A stretch of DNA of 64,000 nucleotides, from contig VUYV01000069.1 of the NCBI GenBank assembly GCA_008711295.1, positions 211,667 through 275,666 of the forward strand, in the 5' to 3' direction. Of the stretch, positions 27,116-38,432 are shown one piece after another (position 1 is the first letter of the stretch; each line of letters opens with the position of its first letter). This DNA comes from Anarhynchus alexandrinus (Eukaryota > Chordata > Aves > Charadriiformes > Charadriidae). Made by a program: the position numbers and the translations under genes. Below the pieces are notes generated by a model. It was not told the origin of the DNA. It was given only the letters and a program-made list of their open reading frames with translations, and searched no databases.

Positions 27116-28138
27116 GTCTAAGGAAATTATATATATATGGCTCCTATCACTGTATTCTCAGAGAGTCACAAGTCTAGTTGAGCTCTCCCTGCCTGGATGT
27201 TGATTATGCTGCTCTGCTGAGTCCCAATCCACTGGACCTATATGGGTCCATGCACCCATGTAGGTGCACAAAAAGTGTTGAGCCAGCTTCATTGGTCTTA
27301 CTCTGCAAGCAGACAGGACCTTTTTTCCATCTCTCTGCTGCACTATCAATGGGCTAATGAAAAGATCCTTCTGCTGTGAGGGCAGCCTCTTCTCTCTTCT
27401 TTCCTGGATTATTGTGTCCTTGATGGCTAACCCATCAAGGTGATTATAAATACATGCAATAACATCCCTCCCCATATTGTGCAGGGGTTTGATTAAAGAA
27501 GCTTGTTTAGCCTTGGGTAATATTTTTGCCAGTGGCCATAAAGGCAGTGTTTTTATAGGATATGTGATAGGTTTTGTTTATCTTTGACGTTTTATATCTT
27601 AACATTTTCTAGACTGTACGCAATAAGCAAGCTCACATCTTTACTTTCCATTAGTGGTTGAAAAGTCAGATCACACTATTTTTAATTTTTTTCCTTGAGT
27701 ATATTTAATAAGGTAACAACATTCTCTACTTGTGTGAGCATGGGTTTGGATCTACACAGCAAGTAGCTGTTTTGTCAGAAGCAAGTGGTTTGCACAGCCT
27801 GAGGGAGTGACACCCCAAAAACTATCAGGTCCCAGAGTGTTAGGTCTGAAATGAAACAAATTCATCAATACATCGCTGTGCCGAACAAAGTGCAGAACAT
27901 TAACCAGGCTCAGAATATCCTATACGAATTAACAGCCTCCTCGGTGCAGGTGTCACAGGGACTTCAATGTGCTGCCATCTTCCCCAGCATTTGCTATCAC
28001 CGAAAGCATTTTCTCACCAGCAGAAAACTGTACTGCAGTTACAGGTGATGGCTGTAGCATTTGCCAGTGCAAACTCAGCCTTTTGGCTGAGCTGTCATTC
28101 TCCTTCATCCAGCTAACAGAGTTATTTCTGTATTATAG
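27116..28138. other. intergenic, nothing recognised
   Basis: Unique sequence between a CR1 fragment and a solo LTR. No coding or RNA feature was recognised. Confidence 0.5.
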
Positions 28139-28143
28139 ACCCA
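28139..28143. repeat. target-site duplication, left copy
   Basis: ACCCA immediately precedes the LTR and matches ACCCA at 28791-28795 exactly. The 5-bp length fits ERVL-class integration. Confidence 0.75.
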
Positions 28144-28790
28144 TGTTGTGGTTTGAGGAACCCACAAAAATTTGTTGTTGTTTAGACAATCATTCTATAA
28201 CCCGATGATCCCTCCTCATCTGGGAAAGAGAATTGAGAAAAACAAGGAAATCTGAGGGTTGAAATATAAAGAGATTTAATAGAATAAGACCAAACAATTA
28301 ACATTAATAACACTAAAGACCCAATATTGATCCCAGTACCAATATAAAATATACGAGGATTACACTCAGCCATTTCCATCTGTAGGAAGCTGTGCACCCC
28401 CAGCAGTGGACAGCAAATGTTGGACACTGCAAGTGCTACAGCTTTGGGAGGAAGGGAAGGCCTCACAGGTCTGGCACCAGGGCAAGAAGTTCTTAGGATC
28501 GCAGCCACCAAGGAAGAGAGAGAACTTCTCAGCAAACTTGCTAATTTATATTGAATGAGACGTTCGTGGTATGAAACAATCCTCTTGGAGAGGTTGGGTC
28601 AAGCGCCCGGGTCTCACTCCTCCTCATCCCCATACCTGGCTAGCTCAAAAACAGTGAGAGCTGGAAACCTGCATAACATAGCTGGCTATAAAGTAAATAT
28701 TGTCGCAAAATCAGACACTAGAGTCTTCTAAAAGTGCATTTTCCCAAGCATTAGAAGAGAAATTAGTCCTGTGTCACTCAAACCAGGACA
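28144..28790 (-). mobile_element. solo LTR, ERVL-type, 647 bp
   Basis: On the minus strand the element starts TGTCCTGGTTTGAGTGACAC and ends CAAACCACAACA, giving the canonical TG...CA termini. Perfect 5-bp duplications (ACCCA) lie on both sides. A TATA-like ATATAAAT is found at about 28545-28551, and an ATTAAA-type poly(A) signal is found at about 28275-28280, in the order expected for U3-R-U5. No gag, pol or env sequence adjoins either side. It shares the first eleven bases and the AAACCAC end with the LTR at 1188-1720 but differs in between, so it belongs to a different subfamily. The intact ends and duplication suggest it is younger than the 1188 copy. Confidence 0.82.
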
Positions 28791-28795
28791 ACCCA
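28791..28795. repeat. target-site duplication, right copy
   Basis: ACCCA, identical to 28139-28143. Confidence 0.75.
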
Positions 28796-31006
28796 TTATT
28801 TGAAACTGAAGATACCTGGTTAATATATTAGCTAAAGGGATGCTGAGAATAGTCTGCTGCCTTTAGCAGGGAATATTGGATGCTTTTGTCTTTGAAAAGT
28901 CCCAGTGGTCTCTCCTTTGTGAATGGCTGTAAATTGCTTACTGGAACTAAAATGCCACTTTTTGTCCAATTCTTTCTTGATTTTACCCAGGAGGTACATA
29001 GCAGAGGTTGATTAAATTGCTTGGTGTTGCTCTCTGTCTAAAAGAGACATATGAATCTCTCAGCATATGTATTCAGGAGTCTTTAAAAACAGGAGAAAAA
29101 AAAAAGATTTTCTTACCCAGTTACCTGTTGTCCATCCCTTTTTTGAAAGGCATTAACATACCTTAAGACAGACTTTTTTCACTATGTATAAGTTTGATGC
29201 CCAGTCTGAATTAGGTGGAACAGGGTCTCCCACAAGACATCTTTACCGAAGAGGGAAATCATGTGTCTCTGGGAGGTGTCTCCTCTCTATTCCTGAAGGT
29301 AATTTAAACTCAACTTAGATGACTAATTTAACTAGCATCCCAGCTTTGAAGTCATTATAGTTAGGTGAGGTAATGTCCACAGAAGCCTGCAAAAGCTTTC
29401 AATAATCTTCTCCTTTTAGGCAAAACCTTCTTTTAATTTTGGAGGACAGGGAAATCCTGAGGAGCATCTTCTTGGTGTTGGAGAATCAAGAGATTATGAT
29501 AGTGCTAAAGCAAGATAAAAGTAAAGGAGAATAACTGTGATTTCCTTCAGAAATGTTATCTGCTTCTCAAACCTTTCCAAGGCTCCCAGTAAACATCCAC
29601 TTATTTGGGAGGGGGAGCCACTTTGGATTCACTTCCATTCCTCAGTTAATGGGAGTGCAAAACCTAGAGTGGACGTTATTCCTTTTCAGACCAGCAAAAA
29701 TGGTGAGGCATTCAACCTTGCACCGAAAACTGAGATGAGGTAAAATATGAGATATTCGGTAAATATAAACCCTTTAAAATAAAATGATACAGATGACATA
29801 AAAGTATAAAAATTGTTACTGACATGAATAATTCACTAACTATTGCATGGTATAAGTCACCAACTAATGGGTATTACGTGCCATTTAATAGTGGATGTAT
29901 CTGAAGAAATATGGAAATTGGAATACTTTAATAACTTTCTATATGAAAGATGATGAGACTGCCTAAATGATTAAGAGGAAGATATGTTATAATGAACTAA
30001 AGCCACTCGAGTGTAAGGTAATTTTAATTCAAATCTCCATCTGCTTATGTATAATTAAGACTCATTTAACAAGTTAATGCCTAACAGAGAGAACTGATAA
30101 GTTTGGTATTAAAGAGCTTAAGAGAAGTAAATTAAACTGTCGAGTTTGAGGAGCTCTCATTTGAATTCCCTGTACCTGAACCAAAATACAATCTTTCAGA
30201 GGCATTTCTTTACCCTGACCATACAGCCAGGTGCCAAACTTGGGGAGAAAAAGGAGGCGACAAAACAGAATAACCTTTTTATATTTTAATTTTTGATATC
30301 ATGTCAAGTCAGGAATTTGACAGCATCTTTTCTGACATGAATATTTATACTGTTCAACCTGCTCACTATATAGTGTCTATACACCATTAAGAAGACACTT
30401 TGCATGCCATCAAAAATATTTATGCATTGCAGAGATTGCCAGTGGGGTTAAATAACCTATGAAAATAAGAGGGTTGCCTTTGAAGTGCAAAAAAAGTAAT
30501 ATTTTGATCTGTGGTAAATTTTATGTGATATTCACCCGCTTAACTTTCTATTTCATTCTTTCTTCAAATATCTTTCCTGCAAGGTCCAGTAGTCAAAACA
30601 GTGACTTCAACCTTTTCATCTTTCATCATGCAATTTTAATTTTCTTCTTTTGGCTTCTTATCCACTGTCAAGATGAGAGTTTCCTATATTCACTTCATAC
30701 TTAAAATTCTCTGTGCTCTCAATTTTTTGTCACTGAAGCCAGACATCAGCTTTGATTTGCTCCTAGCCTCAGCAATAAGTTAAACACTTTTGGGAGTGCA
30801 TTGGAAGAACAAATACCACAGTATATCTAATGCTTATTGCAGTGCAGATGTTTCCAAGTAAGACAAAGAATTAAAGCTATGAGGTTTGATGACCAACATC
30901 CAATCTCAATAAATGACCAACATAAAACATTGTTGCAATATTTGAAACTTACTATTTCGCTCCTAGGCCAAACCAGACTTTCCTAATCTGCTTTAGCATC
31001 AGTCTA
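28796..31006. other. intergenic, nothing recognised
   Basis: AT-rich unique sequence with no credible gene or transposon. Confidence 0.5.
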
Positions 31007-31122
31007 AAACAAGAAAGAAAGAAAGAAAGAAAGAGAAAAAAGAAAGAAAGATAATATGGAAGGAAGAGAAAAATGGAGGGAGGAAGGGAGGGAGGGAGGG
31101 AGAAAGAAGAAGAAAGAGAAGA
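31007..31122. repeat. polypurine simple repeat (GAAA)n/(GGGA)n
   Basis: Nearly uninterrupted purines: a gaaa block, a short gataatatgg break, then ggaa/ggga blocks and gaaga. It abuts the CR1 copy starting at about 31128. Confidence 0.9.
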
Positions 31123-31127
31123 TAAGA

Positions 31128-32662
31128 CTTGTGACCACCTGAGGAACCTGAATATACAGAAGTCTATGGCACCTGATGAGATTCATCCCAGAATCTTGAG
31201 GAAATTGGCTGATGTAGTTGCCAAGCCACTCTCCATGACATTGGAAAAATGAAGTCCCTGGTGACTGGAAAAAGGGAAACATTGCACCCATTTTTAAAAA
31301 GGGTAGAAGGAAGGACCCTGGGCACTAAAGACCTGTCAGCCTCACCTCTGTGCCTGGGAAGATCATGGAACAGATCCTCTGAGAAGCTGTGCTAAGGCAC
31401 ATGGAGGACAGCGAGGTGATTTGAGACAGCCAGCATGGCTTCACCAAGGGTAAGTCCTTCCTGACCGAACTCGTGGCCTTCTATGATGGAATGACTGCAT
31501 CAGTGGACAAGGGAAGATCTACAGATGTCATCTATCTGGACTTCTGTAAGGCTTTTGACATGATACCCCTCAACATCCTTCTCTCTAAATTGGAGAGAGA
31601 TGGATTTGATGGGTGGACTGTTCAGTGGATGAGGAATTGGTTGGATGGTCGCATCCAGACGGTAGTGGTCAACGGCTCAATGTCCAGATGGAGATTGGTG
31701 ACGAGTGGTGTCCCTCAGAGGTCCATATTGGGACCAGTACTGTTTAATATCTTCATCAATGACATAGACAGTGGGATCAAGTACACCCTCATCAAGTTTG
31801 CCGATGACACCAAGCTGAGTGGTGTGGTTGACACAGCTGAGGGACGGGATGCCATCCTGACGGACCTGGACAGGCTCGAGAAGTGGGCCCGTGTGAACCT
31901 CAACAAGGCTAAGTGCAAGGTCCTGAAGCTCGGTTGGGTCAACCCTGGGTATCAATACAGGCCAGTTGATAAAGGGATTGAGAGCAGCCCTGCCAAGGAC
32001 TTGGGGGTACTGGTGTATGAAAAGCTGGACATGAGCCAACAATGTGTGCTTGCAGACCAGAAAGCCAAATGTATCCTGGGCTGCATCAAAGACAGTGTGG
32101 CCAACAGGCTGAGGGAGGTGATTCTGTCCCTCAACTCCGCTCTCCTGAGACTCCACCTAGAGTACTGCATCTAGCTCTGGAGCCCTCAGCACAGGAAAGT
32201 CACGGACCTGAGGAGGGACACAAAAATGATCAGAGGGCTGGAGCTCCTTTCCTATGAGGACATGCTGAAAGAGTTGAGTTTGTTCAGCCTGGAGAAGAGA
32301 AGGCTCTTGGGAGACCTTATTGTTGTCTTTCAGTACTTAAAGGGGGCTTACAGGAAAGATGGGGACAAACTTTTTTAGCAGGGCCTGTTGCAATAGGACA
32401 AGGGGTAATGGCTTTAAGATAAAATAGGCAAGATTTAGACTAGATATAAGGAGAAATTTTTTACAATAAGGGTGGTAAAACACTGGAACAGGTTGCTTAG
32501 AGAGGTGGTAGACGCCCCATCCCTGGAAACATTTAAGGTCAGGTTGGACAGGGCTCTGAGCAACCTGATCTAGTTGAAGATGTCCCTGCTCATTGCAGGG
32601 GAGGTTAGACTAGATGACTTTTAAAGGTCCCTGCCATCCCGATCTATTCTATGATTCTATGA
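31128..32662 (+). pseudogene. CR1 LINE, 5'-truncated and inactivated reverse-transcriptase copy
   Basis: About 1.5 kb of CR1 ORF2 followed by its 3' UTR and the terminal octamer-like 'attctatgattctatga'. The plus-strand frame from about 31473 to 32174 is open for 233 codons. It contains RT motifs: [12 protein letters not shown] (fingers/palm), [20 protein letters not shown] and the catalytic FADDTKLSG. Upstream, the same frame carries stops at 31326-31328, 31380-31382 and 31422-31424, plus a deletion of about 14 bp around 31250. Downstream, a stop follows EYCI at about 32172, and a small deletion lies in the region near 32210. The N-terminal endonuclease is absent. One substitution, CGA to TGA-like decay at CpG, could account for some stops. 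The element is dead but well preserved across the palm domain. Confidence 0.9.
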
Positions 32663-35600
32663 CATTAGGACAAGATTAATGACATCTGAAAACCTGGGCA
32701 AAATCTATACATGATGCAGTTATCTGTAACCAAAAAGTGAAGTGCTTAGCCTCAGAAATGCAGCAATAGCCATCAAGAGAAATGCTTTTCTTTAAATGAA
32801 ACATGCTTCAAAGCAAAGGCATGTAAAGAAAAAAAACCTGTTTGTGATCCTTCTGCAATATGCTTTCTCCCCCAGCCGGCATTAGCCAATCGGCCTCTCT
32901 CAGAGAGTAACACCACCAGGTTTATGACAGCTGCTCTGTTTTGCTTTAGCCAAATGCCAGTTCCCACCACACTCATTTTATCCTGGCTCCTCAAGAGCAT
33001 TTTCTCTGAAAAAAAGCACTAGGTCAACAAAATAGATATTAATAGAGCACTTAGCACATACAGGTTTGTGATTAGCAGCTTAAAGGTTAAAGCCCAAGTA
33101 AAACAAAACCTGGAGTGATTCCAGCCTTGAGTCAGGAAGTATTTTAGCGCTGAAGCCATGTCATGCACCAAGGGTGCTGTTCTATACTTTGTACCAAGAA
33201 ATGGGGTTTGGAAATGAACATTAAATAAAATAAAAAAAAAAGGAAAAAGTCAGGTGTAATGATATTAAAGCATAATTCAATCCCCACAGTTTCAGAAAGC
33301 ACAATGCTAAAGTTGCTGTATCATCTTCTCTGAGATCCTTGTAGCCCTCTTACAGGGCAATGCAAGCACAGACTAGATTTCATGTCTGATTGCTCTTGTT
33401 CAATTAAGATAGTGTTACCAGTTTCTTTCTTTTGAAAAACACAATATTCTGATGCAGTAGGTTTAGTTTATTGTCATGATCATACCAAAAATACAATTTT
33501 CCCTTTAAGGATACTTACATTGGAGAGGAAGATCCAGGGATCCCGCAGATTTTAACTTTGCTCATGGTGAGCAACGCTCCTAAATCAGCTGGCAATACAG
33601 TTGTCAAGTGACACAAGATAACTCTTTTTACTAGGCCAAATTGCTGGCTTCATAGGAAAAATTACCTCCCACTGGTCTCAGATGGGTACCGAGGTTGGGG
33701 GAAGGATGAGTGGGACATTAACTCCTTCCCCAGCAGCGATGTGGCCATGACAACACACCGGTGCAGCTCCTCTTCCCTGCCTTTTGCTCTTCATCTCAGA
33801 ACTGCAAGCAACCCTCTTAAGCAAGACCTGGTCTTGTTCCAGTTGGAAAACATTTTTATTTTTATGTTCCTTCATATGAAAAAAAAAATAGTTCTCATAA
33901 CAGACAAGACTTTTTTCTTTGAATATTTATGACAACAGGAAATGTATTTTGATTCTTCACTTTTAATTTGCCTGGGTGCTAAAATGTTATTTTCCTCATT
34001 AAAAATTATGACATTTGTAAAAAAAAGTATATGCAGGAGTAAACAGCATGTGGGATATCAGCCTTGGATTTCACTGATAAAGAGCTGCTGGGATGAGGGA
34101 GTGTAACGCCGAGTCCTGCCCCGCAGAGAAACCTGCTGAGAGCAGTAAGAAGTGAAACTCTCACCTGCCGTTCAGCCCCTCTGCATCTCCACCCCAGGTG
34201 GCCCCACAGCCCCGCTCTGGGGTCGCGTGTTTATTTGCTGTGCTAGTAGAAACCATCAAGGCATTTCATCAGGGCAAAACCACAGCATTTCTTCTCCCAA
34301 AGACTGCTTAGGGAAGAAAGGAAATGTCACTTAATAACCGTAGTTGCGAAGAAAGGAGAGAAACCCATGGGCTGTTGGAAAACCCCCAGATTAAGGATTG
34401 GGCAGGGATGTGCCGATTCCAGCAGGTGAAGAAGGAGGGGGAAGGTGGCTGGGCTCTGGCAGGCATATGCAGAGCTAGAAACCACGCCACGGTGTGCCAC
34501 CAGCAATAATGCTGTATCATCTCTCAGTCCTCTCTTTGCCTCTCGCTAGATTTTGACAGAGCTCCTCAGATCTGGATGCATTTCCATTTACAGCCTATTA
34601 ATATACCATCTCTATAGATACTGTTTATTTGTTCCTTTAATTATTCTCTACTACTTAACACACACATACACCCCTCCATCCTGTTAGGTATTTTCTCTAA
34701 TTAGACATGGGTTTTCCTAATTTTACTTCTCAGTGATGAAATAATCTTACATTTTCTGAAGATTCAGGTTGTTCTCTGAATTTGGGTGTCATAATAGTTT
34801 CAAAGGGATCTGAGTCATGATTTCATAATGGGAAGAAAATAGTAAGTATTGTGTCTGAGGGAAAGGCGCAACGGTAGCCATTATCTGGAGCTGATGGCAG
34901 CTGAACTCTGATTAAGAATGAGACCTGTTTTTACGAGTGTGATCACTGGAAAGCAATGAGGGAAACGGCCAAATCTCTGTGCTTTGATGTCTCCAGAAGA
35001 CAAATGTGTACTGTCTTAGGTGACTTAGATTGGTCAAAGACAATTCCCTGGCTCCACTGGAGGGACAATCTAGTCATGGCCCCTTGAAGCAGAACTGTAT
35101 CGTCTCATGATCCTCTCTGGCCTTGGATTCCACACTTTCTAATTTAACAGGAAACAGTATTCTTCACTGTGCATGAACAGCTGTTGTTTAGTGAGGATTT
35201 AGCATGATGTTTCCCTGAGTCTGGTGGGGAGAATTTTGTGATTATCACACTGTGAACTGTCAGTGACATAATTTTCCTAAGCACTCAGGGAGTAGTGTTC
35301 TTAGCGGTATTTATATGCCTGGAGATGCAGAGAACACTGCCAATGCGACTGGTGCCAAAAGTGGTTAGAAAACAAATGATTGATTTCCAGAACTGGATAA
35401 TTTGGAAATACCATAACGTGCCTTTCTGCATCTTTAAGCATATCTTTTAAAGCCTGATGCCAAGTGACTTCAGCACCTAATCCTACTGTCAAAAGCACTT
35501 CAGTCAGTTGGGAACTGCTGTGAGTCAAGCGCAGGGACAACAAAAATGGGGCTATGAGGCAAAGTCTCCAACCCCTCTGACTGCCCAGGACTAGTCATTT

Positions 35601-36255
35601 CAGCTTGCCGTAACTCACTGGGATGCCAGCAGTAACAGCAGCTCAGAAGATACTCCAGTGCCAGCCGAGGTGCCTCTGCTGCAGGGAGAGACAAAGAGAG
35701 ACAATGCGCTGCTCCATCAGGCACCCAGGCAGCAAGCTGCCCTCACTCATGAGCCCCAGACAGCTCCCAGTTCTAAAAGACTTGGATACTTCTCCACAAT
35801 AGAGTTAAACACTTAACTCATTTAGTTGCCTTTCCTTCTCTATTTTTCCTTAACTCATCTTCTATGAAAACGTCAGTGACAGCCACTGCTAATTTTTCTT
35901 GCACGAGATTTGGCTCAAAGTTAGGCATATGCTCTGTTTATGTTTTGTATGTGTAGAACAAACAGCAAGCTCAGCCAGGGAAAGGACCCACAGTAGTTAC
36001 CTGACAGCATACAACACTAATATATCAATGAATCATTTAATCAACTAATAAGAGCAGGTAAGAGAAAGCCAGATAGACCCACTCACTCTTATGTGTTCTG
36101 CAAAATGAAAAGCTAATTCACAAGAATTAGTCTACAGAACTGTCTCTTGTGTTCTTGAAATCTCTACATGCTGTAAATATCACGCATAGTGAAATGACTC
36201 ATCCTCTAAAGGCAAATGCTCTGTTTAAATCAAAGAACTCTTGGCTTCTTTTTTT
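32663..36255. other. intergenic, between CR1 and PDZRN4 3' end
   Basis: Unique sequence without a recognisable gene, RNA or transposon. Short A- and T-runs occur. Confidence 0.5.
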
Positions 36256-36905
36256 TTTCTTAAAGATAAGCAATAATTTATTTCTCTTTCATCTTCACAA
36301 TTATCACATACTGCCCAGCTACATGACCAATGCCACTACATAACACAGGAGAATTGCCCACCTACACTTTACTTGGACAAATACAATTGCAATTTAGAGA
36401 TTAAATGTACTGTACAATGTGTAGTTGGAAAAATGTCATTCTTATCTATACGATGGGATGTGGCATATGATTTATAAACAGATGCAATCTAAGATGTAAA
36501 ACTTTAAAACTTGTTAAGCCAAGGACACAGTATAAAGCATTTTGTTTTGGTATTGTACTGTTACTAAAGTAGAAAAAAGAAAACTAGAGAAATAATTCCA
36601 GATCTTAACTTACAGGATATGTACTAGGTTAAGAAATTAATTGGCTTCTCCGTTTTTTTTTGTTTTGCTTTTCTTTTTCTTTTTTTTTTTTTTACAAATG
36701 AATAATATGAATATATTGCAGGATAAAGAAAGACTGCCAGGTAAAGAAGGTACCGTTATATGAAAAACAAATGAAAAATTACCAGGTAATTTTGCTTACA
36801 AAAAAGGTCAAACTATAAACAGTCACAAAATATATAAAAATGCCACATTGAACGAGGCAATCGTACTCTACCTAAACTGGTAGTATACTCTGAAAGAAGT
36901 TGCGT
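36256..36905 (-). other. PDZRN4: candidate PDZRN4 3' UTR
   Basis: Non-coding sequence directly after the stop codon at 36908-36906. The first canonical AATAAA on the minus strand after the stop is at 36282-36277, about 625 nt downstream. It includes a long A-rich stretch on the transcript strand (plus-strand T-runs at 36653-36693). The UTR end is inferred from that signal; internal A-tracts could mislead cDNA priming, and a longer UTR is possible. Confidence 0.45.
36277..36282 (-). terminator. candidate poly(A) signal AATAAA
   Basis: Reverse complement of tttatt. It is the first AATAAA or ATTAAA downstream of the PDZRN4 stop on its own strand. Cleavage would fall about 15-25 nt further left. 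Confidence 0.4.
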
Positions 36906-38432
36906 TCATACAGTAGTAACTGATAAAAAGGCATTGTGCACTCTTGTGCCATCTGGAGATTTAGCACCGTGTGTCATCAGTTCTTGGATTGTCATCCAGT
37001 TGTCCAAGATTTTCTTGTTTCTCTTTTTCATCATCTTTTTGTGACTCAGTTCAATAATGTTAATTTCCTTTTTGCCCTCACTGCCACTCTGTGGACTTTC
37101 CTTAAGACACTCCAGCCTGCTCCTCATCATGAACTCCCGCCGCCTCCTCTGCTCCTTAGCTCGCACCAAATGCTGCTTCCGCTCTTCTTTGCTCCAGTAG
37201 CGACCCATCTTCATCTCACTCATCGTATCATCATCTGTCGTCATTCCACTGCGCTCCTCTTTAATTTTTAAGGCACGTTCCTTCAGGATTCTGTCTCGAA
37301 CTGGTCTCTTTGTGATGTACCTCGTCCCATCACTCCTTATTTTCACTTTCCATTCCATCTTGGGCTCCGCACACTTCTGCGAGTCTTTGCACATGCTCAC
37401 CAGGCTGAGCTGGCTTTGGGCGTACTCCACAGCAGACTTCTGCTGGATCAGTTGCATATAACTTTGATAATGCTTTGCATGAGCAGGTATATTCCCGTAC
37501 CTGTAAGAAGAGCTGTGATATGGAGACAGGTAGGGAATGTGCTCACTGCTCTGCTTTTCCTGGTCTGTGAATTTGCCGCTTTCTGATGCCAGCACTGCAT
37601 CCTCAGCAGCACTGTTTTGCTCAGTGGGTTTGGTTTTGGTTGAGGTTGTCTCCCTGTTGCTTTGTCCTGAAGTTGACTGATTAGCCACAATTGTGCTCCT
37701 CAGGTTTTTCCTGTTGGTTATGCTGATCATCCTCTGGAGAGAGTTGTCAGGGGATCGCTCCACAGTCAGCGGAGTGCTCCTGCAACTTTCAGCTGTGTTG
37801 TACGCACTGGAGCTGTCCTTGTCAGACTTCTCAGGGTGCTCCATGATGTCATCCAGTTTGCCTCTTTGTACGTCTATGCTGGTGTTGTAATTCCTGAACC
37901 CTTCGTCATGTAAAGCCCAAATGTCTCCGTACTGATCCCTCACCTTTTGGAGCCGGTGCGCTTGCATGATATTCTGACATTCAAGTTCAATGTTCCTCAG
38001 TTCCTCATTGAGTAGCTGCAGCTCATGCTCCACCCCATCTTGCTCTCTTCTGTTGCACTCTATCGTGCTGCTCGAGTAATACAGGTCGTACTCCCCGTGG
38101 TTTCGAATCTTGCACTTCAGTTCCAACAGCTGTCGAAACCTTTCACATTCCTCCTCTGGGTTTCCTATGAAATCAGACTCGATGTATTCCCCAGACACAA
38201 AGCTTTCATTGCACTGGAGCTCAACACTTCCTAATGTATCTTGGCTGTGGCCCAGCTCCCGTTTGCTCTGCAGGGTTGCGCTGTTCTGCTCCTCAGGTGC
38301 ATTTTCTTGCTCCGAGCTCTCGTCGTTACGCAGACTTTCATCTGTAGGTCCCACCCCACTGTCCTTCTCATGATTGTTGGATGATGAGGTTGCAGTGTCT
38401 GTAGTGCCATCCTCCTCTTCATGTTTCTTTGG
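36906..38432 (-). CDS. PDZRN4: PDZRN4 last coding exon (508 residues plus stop)
   Basis: C-terminal half of the PDZ/RING-finger protein PDZRN4 (LNX4), a likely E3 ubiquitin ligase scaffold. A T-rich tract plus AG precedes the exon (38434-38433), and the first codon is a complete CCA (phase 0). Residues 1-70 are acidic and serine-rich. Residues 93-108 and 137-164 are charged, leucine-rich and probably coiled-coil ([32 protein letters not shown]). Residues 200-300 are low-complexity Ser/Thr-rich. Residues 320-508 form the basic block specific to LNX3/LNX4 ([40 protein letters not shown]). The protein ends SVTTV, a class I PDZ ligand. I prefer PDZRN4 over its paralogue PDZRN3 because of [18 protein letters not shown] and the ending [12 protein letters not shown]. 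The frame is intact throughout. Confidence 0.93.
   Translation of the reverse strand, partial: PKKHEEEDGTTDTATSSSNNHEKDSGVGPTDESLRNDESSEQENAPEEQNSATLQSKRELGHSQDTLGSVELQCNESFVSGEYIESDFIGNPEEECERFRQLLELKCKIRNHGEYDLYYSSSTIECNRREQDGVEHELQLLNEELRNIELECQNIMQAHRLQKVRDQYGDIWALHDEGFRNYNTSIDVQRGKLDDIMEHPEKSDKDSSSAYNTAESCRSTPLTVERSPDNSLQRMISITNRKNLRSTIVANQSTSGQSNRETTSTKTKPTEQNSAAEDAVLASESGKFTDQEKQSSEHIPYLSPYHSSSYRYGNIPAHAKHYQSYMQLIQQKSAVEYAQSQLSLVSMCKDSQKCAEPKMEWKVKIRSDGTRYITKRPVRDRILKERALKIKEERSGMTTDDDTMSEMKMGRYWSKEERKQHLVRAKEQRRRREFMMRSRLECLKESPQSGSEGKKEINIIELSHKKMMKKRNKKILDNWMTIQELMTHGAKSPDGTRVHNAFLSVTTV

Noticed and set aside
31004..31291. 95-codon minus-strand frame rich in F, L and S
   Set aside because: Translation of the polypurine simple repeat.
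31473..32174. Functional reverse-transcriptase gene
   Set aside because: Part of a 5'-truncated CR1 with stops and indels in the same ORF.
36936..38373. Several plus-strand frames of 60-111 codons
   Set aside because: Shadows opposite the PDZRN4 last exon.
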